Shown here: one piece after another, positions 7,008 to 13,285 of the stretch
Layout: each line of letters begins with the position of its first letter
Position numbering within the stretch: position 1 is the first letter of the stretch
Assembly (NCBI GenBank): GCA_003561145.1
Contig: PWXL01000130.1
Coordinates: 1 to 15,664, forward strand
DNA from: Candidatus Atribacteria bacterium
GTDB lineage: Bacteria > Atribacterota > Atribacteria > Atribacterales > Atribacteraceae
DNA: 15,664 bases
Direction: 5' to 3'
The notes under the pieces: generated by a model
Told to the model about the DNA's origin: nothing
Database searches by the model: none
Seen by the model: the letters and a program-made list of their open reading frames with translations, nothing else
Translations under genes and position numbers: made by a program

Positions 7008-7508
7008 TCAGGTGTGACGGTGAGCCACTTGGGAAGCTCCGAAAGAGTCCGGTTTGATTTTCGCCACAAATCCCATACTCTCAATCATACCTACCACTTC
7101 ACGTATCATGGTACGAGTAGGACCATTTGTGCCAACATCAACATGTATTTCCACCCGGTAGTTGGAAAGATGATTACCAGGAAAATTTTCCATTTCTTCA
7201 ATCAAAGCCTGGGAGGTACGGAGAGAAAAGAGGGCTTCCTGGTAGATCTTGTCTCGAATACTGCCTGTTTCCCGCCGGAATGTTCGACGCCAGTAATACC
7301 GCCCGCCACTCCCCACCCTGTGAACAATAAGAGCCGTAACAAAAACATGGACCGGGGAACGGATCTTTCCTTCCTTCGAATCGGTACCAATGATAACCCG
7401 GTAATGGGCGTTGGGCTCGTTACGAATAAAATCAAACATGGAGACAACTACGTCCTTGAAATCGAGTCTTCCTAGTGTAGGACTGAAAAAAACCTTCTTT
7501 TCAAGCAT
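7008..7508 (-). CDS. YkuK family protein (DUF458), RNase H-like fold
   Basis: A 166-residue protein of the YkuK/DUF458 family, whose biochemical role is unknown to me. The family has a predicted RNase H-like fold, and candidate acidic metal ligands are D43 (IIGTDS), E91, D124 (HVDVG) and D154 (KIKPDSF). NYRVEIHVDVGTNGPTRTMIREVVGMIESMGF and IKPDSFGASQVAHRHT-type sequence are the best-conserved parts. The ATG at 7508 follows a GGGAGGA ribosome site. It is transcribed divergently from dut and heads a two-gene unit with tenA. A nuclease role would be inference only. Confidence 0.85.
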   Translation of the reverse strand: MLEKKVFFSPTLGRLDFKDVVVSMFDFIRNEPNAHYRVIIGTDSKEGKIRSPVHVFVTALIVHRVGSGGRYYWRRTFRRETGSIRDKIYQEALFSLRTSQALIEEMENFPGNHLSNYRVEIHVDVGTNGPTRTMIREVVGMIESMGFVAKIKPDSFGASQVAHRHT

Positions 7509-7553
7509 TTCCTCCCTCTCCGTTCTCCTTTCGGCACCTCTGATATTTTATAT

Positions 7554-7581
7554 ATTGTAACACTTTTGCCGTTTATACCAA
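7554..7581 (-). promoter_or_regulatory. Candidate promoter of ykuK-tenA
   Basis: On the minus strand, TTGGTA (7581-7576) and TACAAT (7559-7554) are 16 bp apart, which would start RNA near 7547, about 38 bases before the ykuK start codon. An inverted repeat ATGCC-N7-GGCAT (7584-7600) lies just upstream of the -35 box and could be an activator or operator site. The 224-bp ykuK-dut intergenic region holds no other gene that I can support. Confidence 0.45.
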
Positions 7582-7686
7582 ATATGCCGTGGGGTGGCAT
7601 TTGTGCACTTTCTCCTCCCATTATAAGGAAAGCCGGAGAGAGTGTGTACCTTTTTTGCTTCTCTGCCCGCAAGGAAAGAGGTTCGG

Positions 7687-7716
7687 TTGTTTTTCCCCAC
7701 CCTTTTCTTTTATACT
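7687..7716 (+). promoter_or_regulatory. Possible promoter of dut-glgP
   Basis: TTGTTT (7687-7692) and TATACT (7711-7716) are 18 bp apart. The boxes are reasonable, but the expected start near 7723 falls in the ribosome binding site (7721-7726) of dut, leaving a leader of only about ten bases. Either the transcript is nearly leaderless or the true promoter lies further upstream. Confidence 0.25.
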
Positions 7717-7732
7717 ATGTGAGGTGTTGCCC

Positions 7733-8167
7733 GTGAATCAGGTAATTGAACTCAAATTCAAGAGAGTGTCCAATCAAGCAATGCTTCCCCGTTTCGCTTA
7801 TCCGGATGATGCATGTTTTGACCTTTTCAGCCCGAATGATGCCGTCATTCCTGTTGGTGAAAGTATCATTATCGATCTCGGGCTTGCCTCGGAAATTCCC
7901 CCGGGATATGAGGTTGTTCTGAGACCCCGTAGTGGCATGGGCATACGCCATGGCATCATGATTCACCTGGGAACGATAGATTCGGGTTACCGGGGAAATT
8001 GGCTTGTCCGGCTGTGTAACCTTGGTAATACAGCATATCGTATCCAGAGAGGTGACCGTATCTGTCAAGGTGCTCTCAGAGAGGTACCACGGGTACGGAT
8101 CGTGGAAATAGATGAACTCTCTCCCTCATCACGAGGTTGCGGTGGTTTGGGATCAACAGGTAGATAA
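7733..8167 (+). CDS. dut: Deoxyuridine 5'-triphosphate nucleotidohydrolase (dUTPase)
   Basis: Hydrolyses dUTP to dUMP and pyrophosphate, keeping uracil out of DNA and feeding dTMP synthesis. It is 144 residues, standard for the homotrimeric family. All five motifs are visible: motif 1 YPDDACFDLF (23-32), motif 2 RPRSGMGIRHG (65-74), motif 3 LGTIDSGYRG (79-88) with catalytic-type D83, motif 4 RIQRGDRICQ (103-112), motif 5 RGCGGLGSTG (134-143). Motif 5 has L139 where most members have the Phe that stacks on uracil, and motif 3 reads YRGN rather than YRGE. The start is GTG at 7733, six bases after GAGGTG. An upstream ATG at 7589 would add 48 residues unlike any dUTPase. The gene ends 28 bp before glgP. 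Confidence 0.95.
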   Translation: MNQVIELKFKRVSNQAMLPRFAYPDDACFDLFSPNDAVIPVGESIIIDLGLASEIPPGYEVVLRPRSGMGIRHGIMIHLGTIDSGYRGNWLVRLCNLGNTAYRIQRGDRICQGALREVPRVRIVEIDELSPSSRGCGGLGSTGR

Positions 8168-8195
8168 CATTCCATATGCGAGGAAGGAGCCTTTG

Positions 8196-9950
8196 ATGGA
8201 TACTCTTCCTATGCCCGGCCAGGAACAGGTAATCGCTTATTTTTCAATGGAAATCGCTCTTTTTGAGGATATTCCAACCTACAGCGGGGGACTCGGTATA
8301 TTGGCTGGCGACACTGTGCGTTCCGCAGCAGATCTCTCTATGCCATTTGTCGCAGTGACACTGCTAAGCCGCAAAGGATACTTTCGTCAAGAGTTCTCCC
8401 CCTCGGGAGACCAGGTGGAAAAAAGTACGCGTTGGGACGTAGAACAATTCCTTAAGCCACTTTCACCACATATTTCCGTAACCATATCAGGGAAAAAGGT
8501 TCTGGTGCGGTCCTGGTATTATCTCTGGAAGAGTATTACCGGTGGAGTGGTTCCCATCCTTTTCCTTGATACCGATTTTCCGGACAATGATCCTGAAGAG
8601 AGAAAAATCACCGATGTCCTCTACGGTGGCGACCGGGAATACCGCTTGAAGCAGGAAATTGTTTTGGGTATCGGCGGGGCACGAATACTGGATGCATTGG
8701 GCCTCCGTGTACGCAAATATCACATCAACGAAGGGCATGCTGCATTTCTTACTCTTGAATTGTTGAATAAATTGAAGAGACCCCTGGAAGAGGTTTGGGA
8801 CGAAAAGAAGGTATGGGATACAACAGCAGTGAAAAATTTGTGTGTTTTTACAACACATACACCTGTGGAAGCCGGTCATGATAAGTTTTCCCACGACCTG
8901 GTCCGGCACGTTCTTGGAGAGCCGGTACCCTTTTCACTCCTCCAGGAGCTGGGAGGACGTGAATATTTAAATATGACACTCCTGGCACTCAATCTCTCAG
9001 GATATGTCAACGGTGTAGCCAAAAGGCATAGCGAGGTTTCCCGTACCATGTTTCCCGGATACGCTATTCAGGCTGTCACCAACGGTGTACATAGTTTTAC
9101 CTGGACATCCCAGTCTTTTAGAGATCTTTATGACCGGTATATTCCCGGCTGGGCCCACGAAACCGAGCTTCTCACCAGGGCAGGCGCCATCCCGGATGAG
9201 ACATTATGGGAGGCTCACCAGCGGGAAAAACGCGCACTGCTTGCCATGATTTTTGAAAAAACCGGGTGTACAATGTCAGAGGATATCCTGACTATAGGCT
9301 TTGCCCGCCGTATGACCGCATACAAGCGGCCTCACCTCCTCTTCACTGATCTTGAACGCTTGAAAAAAGTGACCCGTAAGGGGAAACTCCAAGTAGTCTA
9401 TGGTGGAAAGGCTCACCCGCAAGATCATGAAGGTAAGAGGTTAATCCGGGAAATACAAGGTCATGCTCACACGTTACGCGGGGAAATCAATATTGCCTAT
9501 ATACCCGACTATGCTTTTGACATCGCCCATCGCCTGGTAGCCGGGGTAGACGTGTGGTTGAATACACCCCAGATTCCCATGGAAGCCTCGGGAACCAGCG
9601 GTATGAAAGCCGCTCATAATGGAGTACTCAATTTCAGCGTACTTGACGGCTGGTGGCTGGAGGGCTGCATGGAGGGACTGACCGGATGGTCTATCGGTCC
9701 TTCACCTCTCAAGGAAGACCGGATTCCATCCGAGCGTCTTCGCGAAGAAATAGATGACCTCTACAATAAACTTGAATATATTATCATCCCAACCTATTAC
9801 GAGCAGATTGACTGGTGGATCAAACTGATGAAAAACAGCATCGGCACAGTGGCATCATATTTCAACTCTCACCGGATGATGAAACGGTACATCACAGACG
9901 CCTATTTGCACCAAACCTTTCTCTCCTACCCCGCCGGCAACCATTCATAA
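8196..9950 (+). CDS. glgP: Alpha-glucan phosphorylase, short (GT35) form
   Basis: Phosphorolyses alpha-1,4-glucans to glucose 1-phosphate with a PLP cofactor. It is 584 residues, the short bacterial type that lacks the extra N-terminal domain of about 800-residue enzymes. The N-terminus AYFSMEIALFEDIPTYSGGLGILAGD is diagnostic. KYHINEGHAAFLTLELL and TTHTPVEAGHDKF mark the middle of the active site, and FARRMTAYKRPHLL the phosphate-site region. EASGTSGMKAAHNGVLNFS contains K471 at the PLP-lysine position. The ATG at 8196 is chosen because AGGAAGGAG lies six bases upstream; an earlier ATG at 8112 would overlap dut. It ends at a strong shared terminator. No other glycogen gene is nearby, so its partners must lie elsewhere. 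Confidence 0.92.
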   Translation: MDTLPMPGQEQVIAYFSMEIALFEDIPTYSGGLGILAGDTVRSAADLSMPFVAVTLLSRKGYFRQEFSPSGDQVEKSTRWDVEQFLKPLSPHISVTISGKKVLVRSWYYLWKSITGGVVPILFLDTDFPDNDPEERKITDVLYGGDREYRLKQEIVLGIGGARILDALGLRVRKYHINEGHAAFLTLELLNKLKRPLEEVWDEKKVWDTTAVKNLCVFTTHTPVEAGHDKFSHDLVRHVLGEPVPFSLLQELGGREYLNMTLLALNLSGYVNGVAKRHSEVSRTMFPGYAIQAVTNGVHSFTWTSQSFRDLYDRYIPGWAHETELLTRAGAIPDETLWEAHQREKRALLAMIFEKTGCTMSEDILTIGFARRMTAYKRPHLLFTDLERLKKVTRKGKLQVVYGGKAHPQDHEGKRLIREIQGHAHTLRGEINIAYIPDYAFDIAHRLVAGVDVWLNTPQIPMEASGTSGMKAAHNGVLNFSVLDGWWLEGCMEGLTGWSIGPSPLKEDRIPSERLREEIDDLYNKLEYIIIPTYYEQIDWWIKLMKNSIGTVASYFNSHRMMKRYITDAYLHQTFLSYPAGNHS

Positions 9951-9985
9951 CTATGGCATTGCCCATGCCGGGTGCACCCACACAA

Positions 9986-10011
9986 AAACCCCGCCCGAAC
10001 GGGCGGGGTTT
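9986..10011. terminator. Bidirectional intrinsic terminator between glgP and csp
   Basis: AAACCCCGCCC and GGGCGGGGTTT form a perfect 11-bp stem around the loop GAAC. On the plus strand it is followed by a T-rich CTT run, and on the minus strand by TT then GTGTG. It sits between the convergent ends of glgP (stop 9950) and csp (stop 10037) and should stop both transcripts. Confidence 0.92.
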
Positions 10012-10036
10012 CTTCGTACCTTGTAAGGGGAAAACC

Positions 10037-10237
10037 TTACAACTTCATCACGTTGACTGCTTGGGGACCCTTTGCACCCTCCTGCATTTCAAACTCCACA
10101 GCTTGACCCTCCTCGAGAGTCTTGAAGCCATCTCCATTGATCGCGCTGAAATGCACAAAAACATCTCCCCCCTCATCAGACTCGATGAAACCGTAACCCT
10201 TGGTTGCGCTGAACCACTTCACTTTACCGGTTGCCAT
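10037..10237 (-). CDS. csp: Cold-shock domain protein (CspA family)
   Basis: A 66-residue single-domain RNA/ssDNA-binding protein of the CspA type, expected to act as a cytoplasmic RNA chaperone. RNP1 is KGYGFIE (13-19), RNP2 is VFVHF (26-30), and the N-terminus GKVKWFSATKGYGF is standard. The ATG at 10237 has an AGGAGG site eleven bases upstream. The AT-rich leader has an ATATA-N3-TATAT inverted repeat (10257-10269) just upstream of the ribosome site, and a small TGCC-N4-GGCA hairpin above it. These could give temperature-dependent translation, which is inference. It has its own promoter and a strong terminator, so it is probably monocistronic. Confidence 0.97.
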   Translation of the reverse strand: MATGKVKWFSATKGYGFIESDEGGDVFVHFSAINGDGFKTLEEGQAVEFEMQEGAKGPQAVNVMKL

Positions 10238-10290
10238 GTAATATAGAACCTCCTGAATATAAAATATATCATGCCCTTAGGCACAAAGGA

Positions 10291-10320
10291 ATCCTACCAC
10301 CACCGTTGAGTGTTTGTCAA
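10291..10320 (-). promoter_or_regulatory. Promoter of csp
   Basis: On the minus strand, a perfect TTGACA (10320-10315) and TAGGAT (10296-10291) are separated by 18 bp. RNA would start near 10284, giving a leader of about 45 bases. It lies in the 116-bp gap after the asnS stop codon, partly within an ATGGA-N4-TCCAT inverted repeat (10320-10333). Confidence 0.7.
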
Positions 10321-10353
10321 TGGATGCTTCCATAATAAATGTGCGTTGGCGGA

Positions 10354-11688
10354 TCAAGGATACATACGGTATATCTGGCGCGGGAAGGGTATCGCTTCCC
10401 GGATATGTTGGATCCCGCATACCCAGGCTGTAAAACGTTCTATGCCCAACCCGAAGCCGGAGTGTGGAACACTACCGTAACGGCGTAAATCCAGGTACCA
10501 CTCGAACGCTTCCCTGGGAAGACGATGTTCCTCAAGACGCTGCTCGAGAAGAGCTAAATCGTGAATCCGCTGGCTGCCTCCGATTATTTCACCATATCCT
10601 TCAGGAGCGATAAGGTCATCATTCAGGACAAGTTCGGGCTTTTCTGTATCCGGTTGCATGTAGAAAGCTTTCACCGAGGCGGGATAATGGTGAATGAATA
10701 GAGGACGATCGAAATCCTCAGAAACCGCTGTTTCTTCATCTCCTCCCAAATCGTCTCCCCAGCTTATGGGAAATTCTTTTTTCTTTAAAATCTCGAGGGC
10801 CTCTTCATAGGTTATGCGTGGAAAGGGTGGGGAAACTTTCTCCAGGAGGCGTGTGTCCCGGCCCAGTGTTTCAAGCTCTTCGCGTGATTTTTCGAGCACC
10901 TCTTGAACCACATGGGAAACCAGTTTTTCCTGCAACTCCATGTTGTCCACCCAGTCGGCAAAAGCTACCTCCGGTTCCAACATCCAAAATTCAGTAAGAT
11001 GGCGGCGGGTTTTCGATTTTTCCGCCCGAAAGGTAGGAGCCAGGCAGTACACTTTTCCGAAAGCCATGGCTGCGGCTTCCATGTAGAGCTGTCCACTCTG
11101 GGAGAGGTAGGCATGTCCCAGGTCAAAATATGGAACCTCAAAAAGGCTCGCAGTACCCTCGCACGCTGCAGGCGTAAGAATAGGAGAATCGATGAGAGTG
11201 AAGCCACGCTCCTGCAGAAAAGCGTGTATAGTCATCATAACCCTGTTTCGCACCCGCAGTACTGCATGTTGGCTGCTCGAGCGCAGCCACAAGTGGCGTC
11301 TTTCCATAAGGAAATCTACGGAATGTTCTTTTTTTTGGATAGGATACTCTTCAGCAGCGTGCAATAGCCGGAAATCCCTGAGTTCAAGTTCATATCCACC
11401 CGGCGCCCGTTCTTCCCTTTTTACCTTCCCCCGTGCAATCACTGAAGATTCCAGCGGAACAGCCTTGAAACTTTTGAGCTTGTCACGGTTGAAATAATCT
11501 CCATCAAAAGCCGTAGCCTGCATCAAGCCCGTACCATCACGTATGAGAAGGAAAGCTACCTTTCCACTGGAACGCTTGTTGGCAAGCCACCCCTGCACTT
11601 CCACTTCTTTTCCTTCATGTCCTGAGGCGTCTTGTATATATACACGTGGTAGGTGGTTTTCCCCTGGAGAATCCATCACATGTACCAT
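10354..11688 (-). CDS. asnS: Asparaginyl-tRNA synthetase
   Basis: Class IIb synthetase charging tRNA-Asn with asparagine. It is 444 residues from the chosen start. The N-terminal OB-fold anticodon-binding domain contains GKEVEVQGWLANKRSSGKVAFL (26-47). Motif 1 lies around GFTLIDSPILTP (162-173), motif 2 is FRAEKSKTRRHLTEFW (220-235), and motif 3 is GFGLGIERFTAWVCG (411-425). HLTEFWMLEPE and absence of the large AspRS insertion domain favour AsnRS over AspRS. The longest frame begins at 11784 inside the upstream gene. The ATG at 11688 is preferred because AGGAAAGG lies upstream and the protein then has normal family length; ATG at 11676 is a second option. It lies 65 bp after the creatininase gene and may be co-transcribed with it. 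Confidence 0.93.
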   Translation of the reverse strand: MVHVMDSPGENHLPRVYIQDASGHEGKEVEVQGWLANKRSSGKVAFLLIRDGTGLMQATAFDGDYFNRDKLKSFKAVPLESSVIARGKVKREERAPGGYELELRDFRLLHAAEEYPIQKKEHSVDFLMERRHLWLRSSSQHAVLRVRNRVMMTIHAFLQERGFTLIDSPILTPAACEGTASLFEVPYFDLGHAYLSQSGQLYMEAAAMAFGKVYCLAPTFRAEKSKTRRHLTEFWMLEPEVAFADWVDNMELQEKLVSHVVQEVLEKSREELETLGRDTRLLEKVSPPFPRITYEEALEILKKKEFPISWGDDLGGDEETAVSEDFDRPLFIHHYPASVKAFYMQPDTEKPELVLNDDLIAPEGYGEIIGGSQRIHDLALLEQRLEEHRLPREAFEWYLDLRRYGSVPHSGFGLGIERFTAWVCGIQHIREAIPFPRQIYRMYP

Positions 11689-11753
11689 AATATGTTTCCT
11701 TTCCTTGTTTTCCGCCTCCTCAAGCAGTGAAAGGACATGGCTGCTGCTCCCCC

Positions 11754-12515
11754 TCATGAGCGGGCAGAAAGTGCGTAATTCCAACCCTTCTCTTCCATGA
11801 ATTGCACGAAAGAAACTAGGTATTCCACCAACGCATCAAACATTTTCTTCCCTTTTTCCGCACTGGCCCTGCTAGGATCGCCGGTAGCCCCATACGGTGT
11901 TAACTCATTGAACCTCCACTTGATTTCAGGTCCTTCAGGAAGATCGGGCACCACACCCCGAGCGTTTTCCATCCGTGTGAACTGTGGGAAAAGATGGCAG
12001 ACAATAGAAGTTTCTCCTTCCCCGGCATGACCTAAGCCTCCCCATACCTCAAAAGTATCGGGTGGAAGGAGTTCTTCCATTTTATTCCACCAGGCATCCA
12101 GGGATGCCAGAAAAACATGAGGATGAGAGTTCTTTACAGTCCGGGCAGCCGCTTCAATGGGAGCAATATTACCGTCATGCCCGTTTACCACAATGATCCT
12201 GGTTATGCCCTGCCTGATAGTGGAAACAAGCACATCTCGCAATACCGCGGTAACGGTTTCGTGTTCCAGGCTCAGCGTGAATTGGAAATCATCATAATGA
12301 CGGCTCATCCCGTAATTGATAGGAGGGAGTACCATCATACCCTTCACTCTCTGTGCCACTTCCATCGCCAGTGCCTGAGAGACCAAAGTATCAGAACCAA
12401 AAGGCAGGTGAAAACCGTGGTTTTCCGCTGAACCAACAGCAATGACAGCCTTATCGAAACCTCCCTCTTTGAAGTCTGAAAAGGTCATTTCCTGGTGATA
12501 CACCTTTTTTCCCAT
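11754..12515 (-). CDS. Creatininase family metal-dependent amidohydrolase
   Basis: A 253-residue member of the creatininase family, cytoplasmic metalloenzymes that open cyclic or formyl amides. The metal-site pattern is complete: VGSAENHGFHLPFGSDT (28-43) with E31, H33, H36 and D42; VVNGHDGN (109-116) with H113; and GHAGEGETS (162-170) with E166. YGATGDPSRAS is also family-typical. Known relatives include creatininase, the archaeal pyrimidine deformylase ArfB and the mycofactocin peptidase MftE; nothing here chooses among them, and no partner pathway gene is adjacent. The ATG at 12515 follows AGGAGG by eight bases. The 191-bp gap upstream has a hairpin near its far end but no promoter I would support. 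Confidence 0.88.
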   Translation of the reverse strand: MGKKVYHQEMTFSDFKEGGFDKAVIAVGSAENHGFHLPFGSDTLVSQALAMEVAQRVKGMMVLPPINYGMSRHYDDFQFTLSLEHETVTAVLRDVLVSTIRQGITRIIVVNGHDGNIAPIEAAARTVKNSHPHVFLASLDAWWNKMEELLPPDTFEVWGGLGHAGEGETSIVCHLFPQFTRMENARGVVPDLPEGPEIKWRFNELTPYGATGDPSRASAEKGKKMFDALVEYLVSFVQFMEEKGWNYALSARS

Positions 12516-12671
12516 ACGTCACTCCTCCTCTTCGCTCAGGCGTCTGCAAGTGAAATATCGTTTTCCATTCCTCAGTACTGCTCCACTACCGCTGTGAGAC
12601 CCTCAAAGCAGAGTTATCATGAACAATAACCGGATATGGAGATAGGAAGATGGAAGTATAAAGGGAATGGA

Positions 12672-12700
12672 GGGAAGAGCACAATGCGGGTACTCTTCCC
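12672..12700 (-). terminator. Hairpin after ylbF, probable terminator
   Basis: On the minus strand GGGAAGAGTAC and GTGCTCTTCCC form an 11-bp stem with one G-U pair around a 7-base loop. The mismatch is a wobble only in minus-strand RNA, supporting that direction. It begins six bases after the ylbF stop. The following sequence is pyrimidine-rich but not a clean T-tract, so termination may be inefficient or need a factor. Confidence 0.5.
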
Positions 12701-12706
12701 CCTGGA

Positions 12707-13036
12707 TCACGACCTTGAAAATAGCTCCCGGCTGATTACTTTGTTAGCTTTTTCCATTACCCTACCGAATGCTTGCTGTGCCTGGAAAAACTGCTGAAGT
12801 GTCTCGTTTTGCCGGGCCTTTTGCTGCAGGAGTTGAACTTCTTGAATCTTATTGCTCACCGGTTGTCCATCACTCTGCGCTTTCTGAATTTCCTGCTGAC
12901 TTTTCTCCAGTTCCGTAATCAATTGCTGAGCGTTTGGATCAAGCTGAATACGGGCTTCCGCCGCGCTCAGGTCAGAAAATTCAGATGTTTCTTTAAGAGC
13001 ATGGGCCAACTCCTTTGCCGTTGTTTCAACGCTCAT
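12707..13036 (-). CDS. YlbF/YheA family (DUF964) small helical protein
   Basis: A 109-residue, glutamine-rich, all-helical protein of the YlbF/YmcA/YheA family. YlbF and YmcA of Bacillus act with YaaT in a complex that affects RNase Y and development; the shorter YheA-like members, which this resembles in length, have no settled role. The pattern AKELAHALKETSEFSDLSAAE (7-27), then NAQQLITELEKSQQEIQ and LQQFFQAQQAFGRVMEKANKVI, is the family core and should form a helical hairpin bundle. The ATG at 13036 is chosen because GAGGAGGTG lies just upstream; the longer frame from 13072 would run through that site. A structured leader and possible own promoter lie upstream, with a hairpin just downstream. 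Confidence 0.8.
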   Translation of the reverse strand: MSVETTAKELAHALKETSEFSDLSAAEARIQLDPNAQQLITELEKSQQEIQKAQSDGQPVSNKIQEVQLLQQKARQNETLQQFFQAQQAFGRVMEKANKVISRELFSRS

Positions 13037-13108
13037 GGTTGTCACCTCCTCATCGCTCATCAATACATACATTATTCAAAAATCTTCCACTCACACAGCC
13101 TCGAATGA

Positions 13109-13198
13109 GAGGGAAAACGATGCATTCTATGTGTTCCCTCGCCTGGGAGAAAGTGAATCTTTCTCGCAAAGCGCCCTGTCTCCACTCAAACTCCAGGC
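13109..13198 (-). other. Structured region upstream of ylbF, candidate leader RNA
   Basis: Read on the minus strand, GCCTGG (13198-13193) pairs with CCAGGC (13146-13141), enclosing a perfect hairpin GAGAAAG-N5-CTTTCTC (13165-13147) that abuts the closing stem. A third hairpin GAGGGAA-N18-TTCCCTC (13140-13109) starts at the very next base. The contiguity of three helices suggests a compact fold. The inverted repeats are nearly as good on the plus strand, so direction rests on the promoter and on ylbF. I do not recognise a known riboswitch class. The rest of the 249-bp gap contains an imperfect hairpin at 13238-13261 and no gene. Confidence 0.35.
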
Positions 13199-13201
13199 TT
13201 C

Positions 13202-13230
13202 AGAATAACAAAAACCGGGTTGCAGTGCAA
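13202..13230 (-). promoter_or_regulatory. Candidate extended -10 promoter of ylbF
   Basis: On the minus strand, TTGCAC (13230-13225) and TATTCT (13207-13202) are 17 bp apart, with TG one base upstream of the -10 box (TGTTATTCT). RNA would start around 13198-13194, at the first strand of the leader stem, about 160 bases before the ylbF start codon. Confidence 0.35.
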
Positions 13231-13285
13231 ATCACCTCGTTTCGCTCCACTGAGCAAAGCGGGGAAACGCTCTATACCATATCTT

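Noticed and set aside
7589..7732. N-terminal extension of dut from an upstream ATG
   Set aside because: The extra 48 residues show no family resemblance, while a GTG with a well-placed ribosome site gives the standard dUTPase length.
13238..13261. Intrinsic terminator after the protease gene
   Set aside because: An imperfect 10-bp stem with mismatches in either strand reading and no T-tract; kept only as a remark on the gap.
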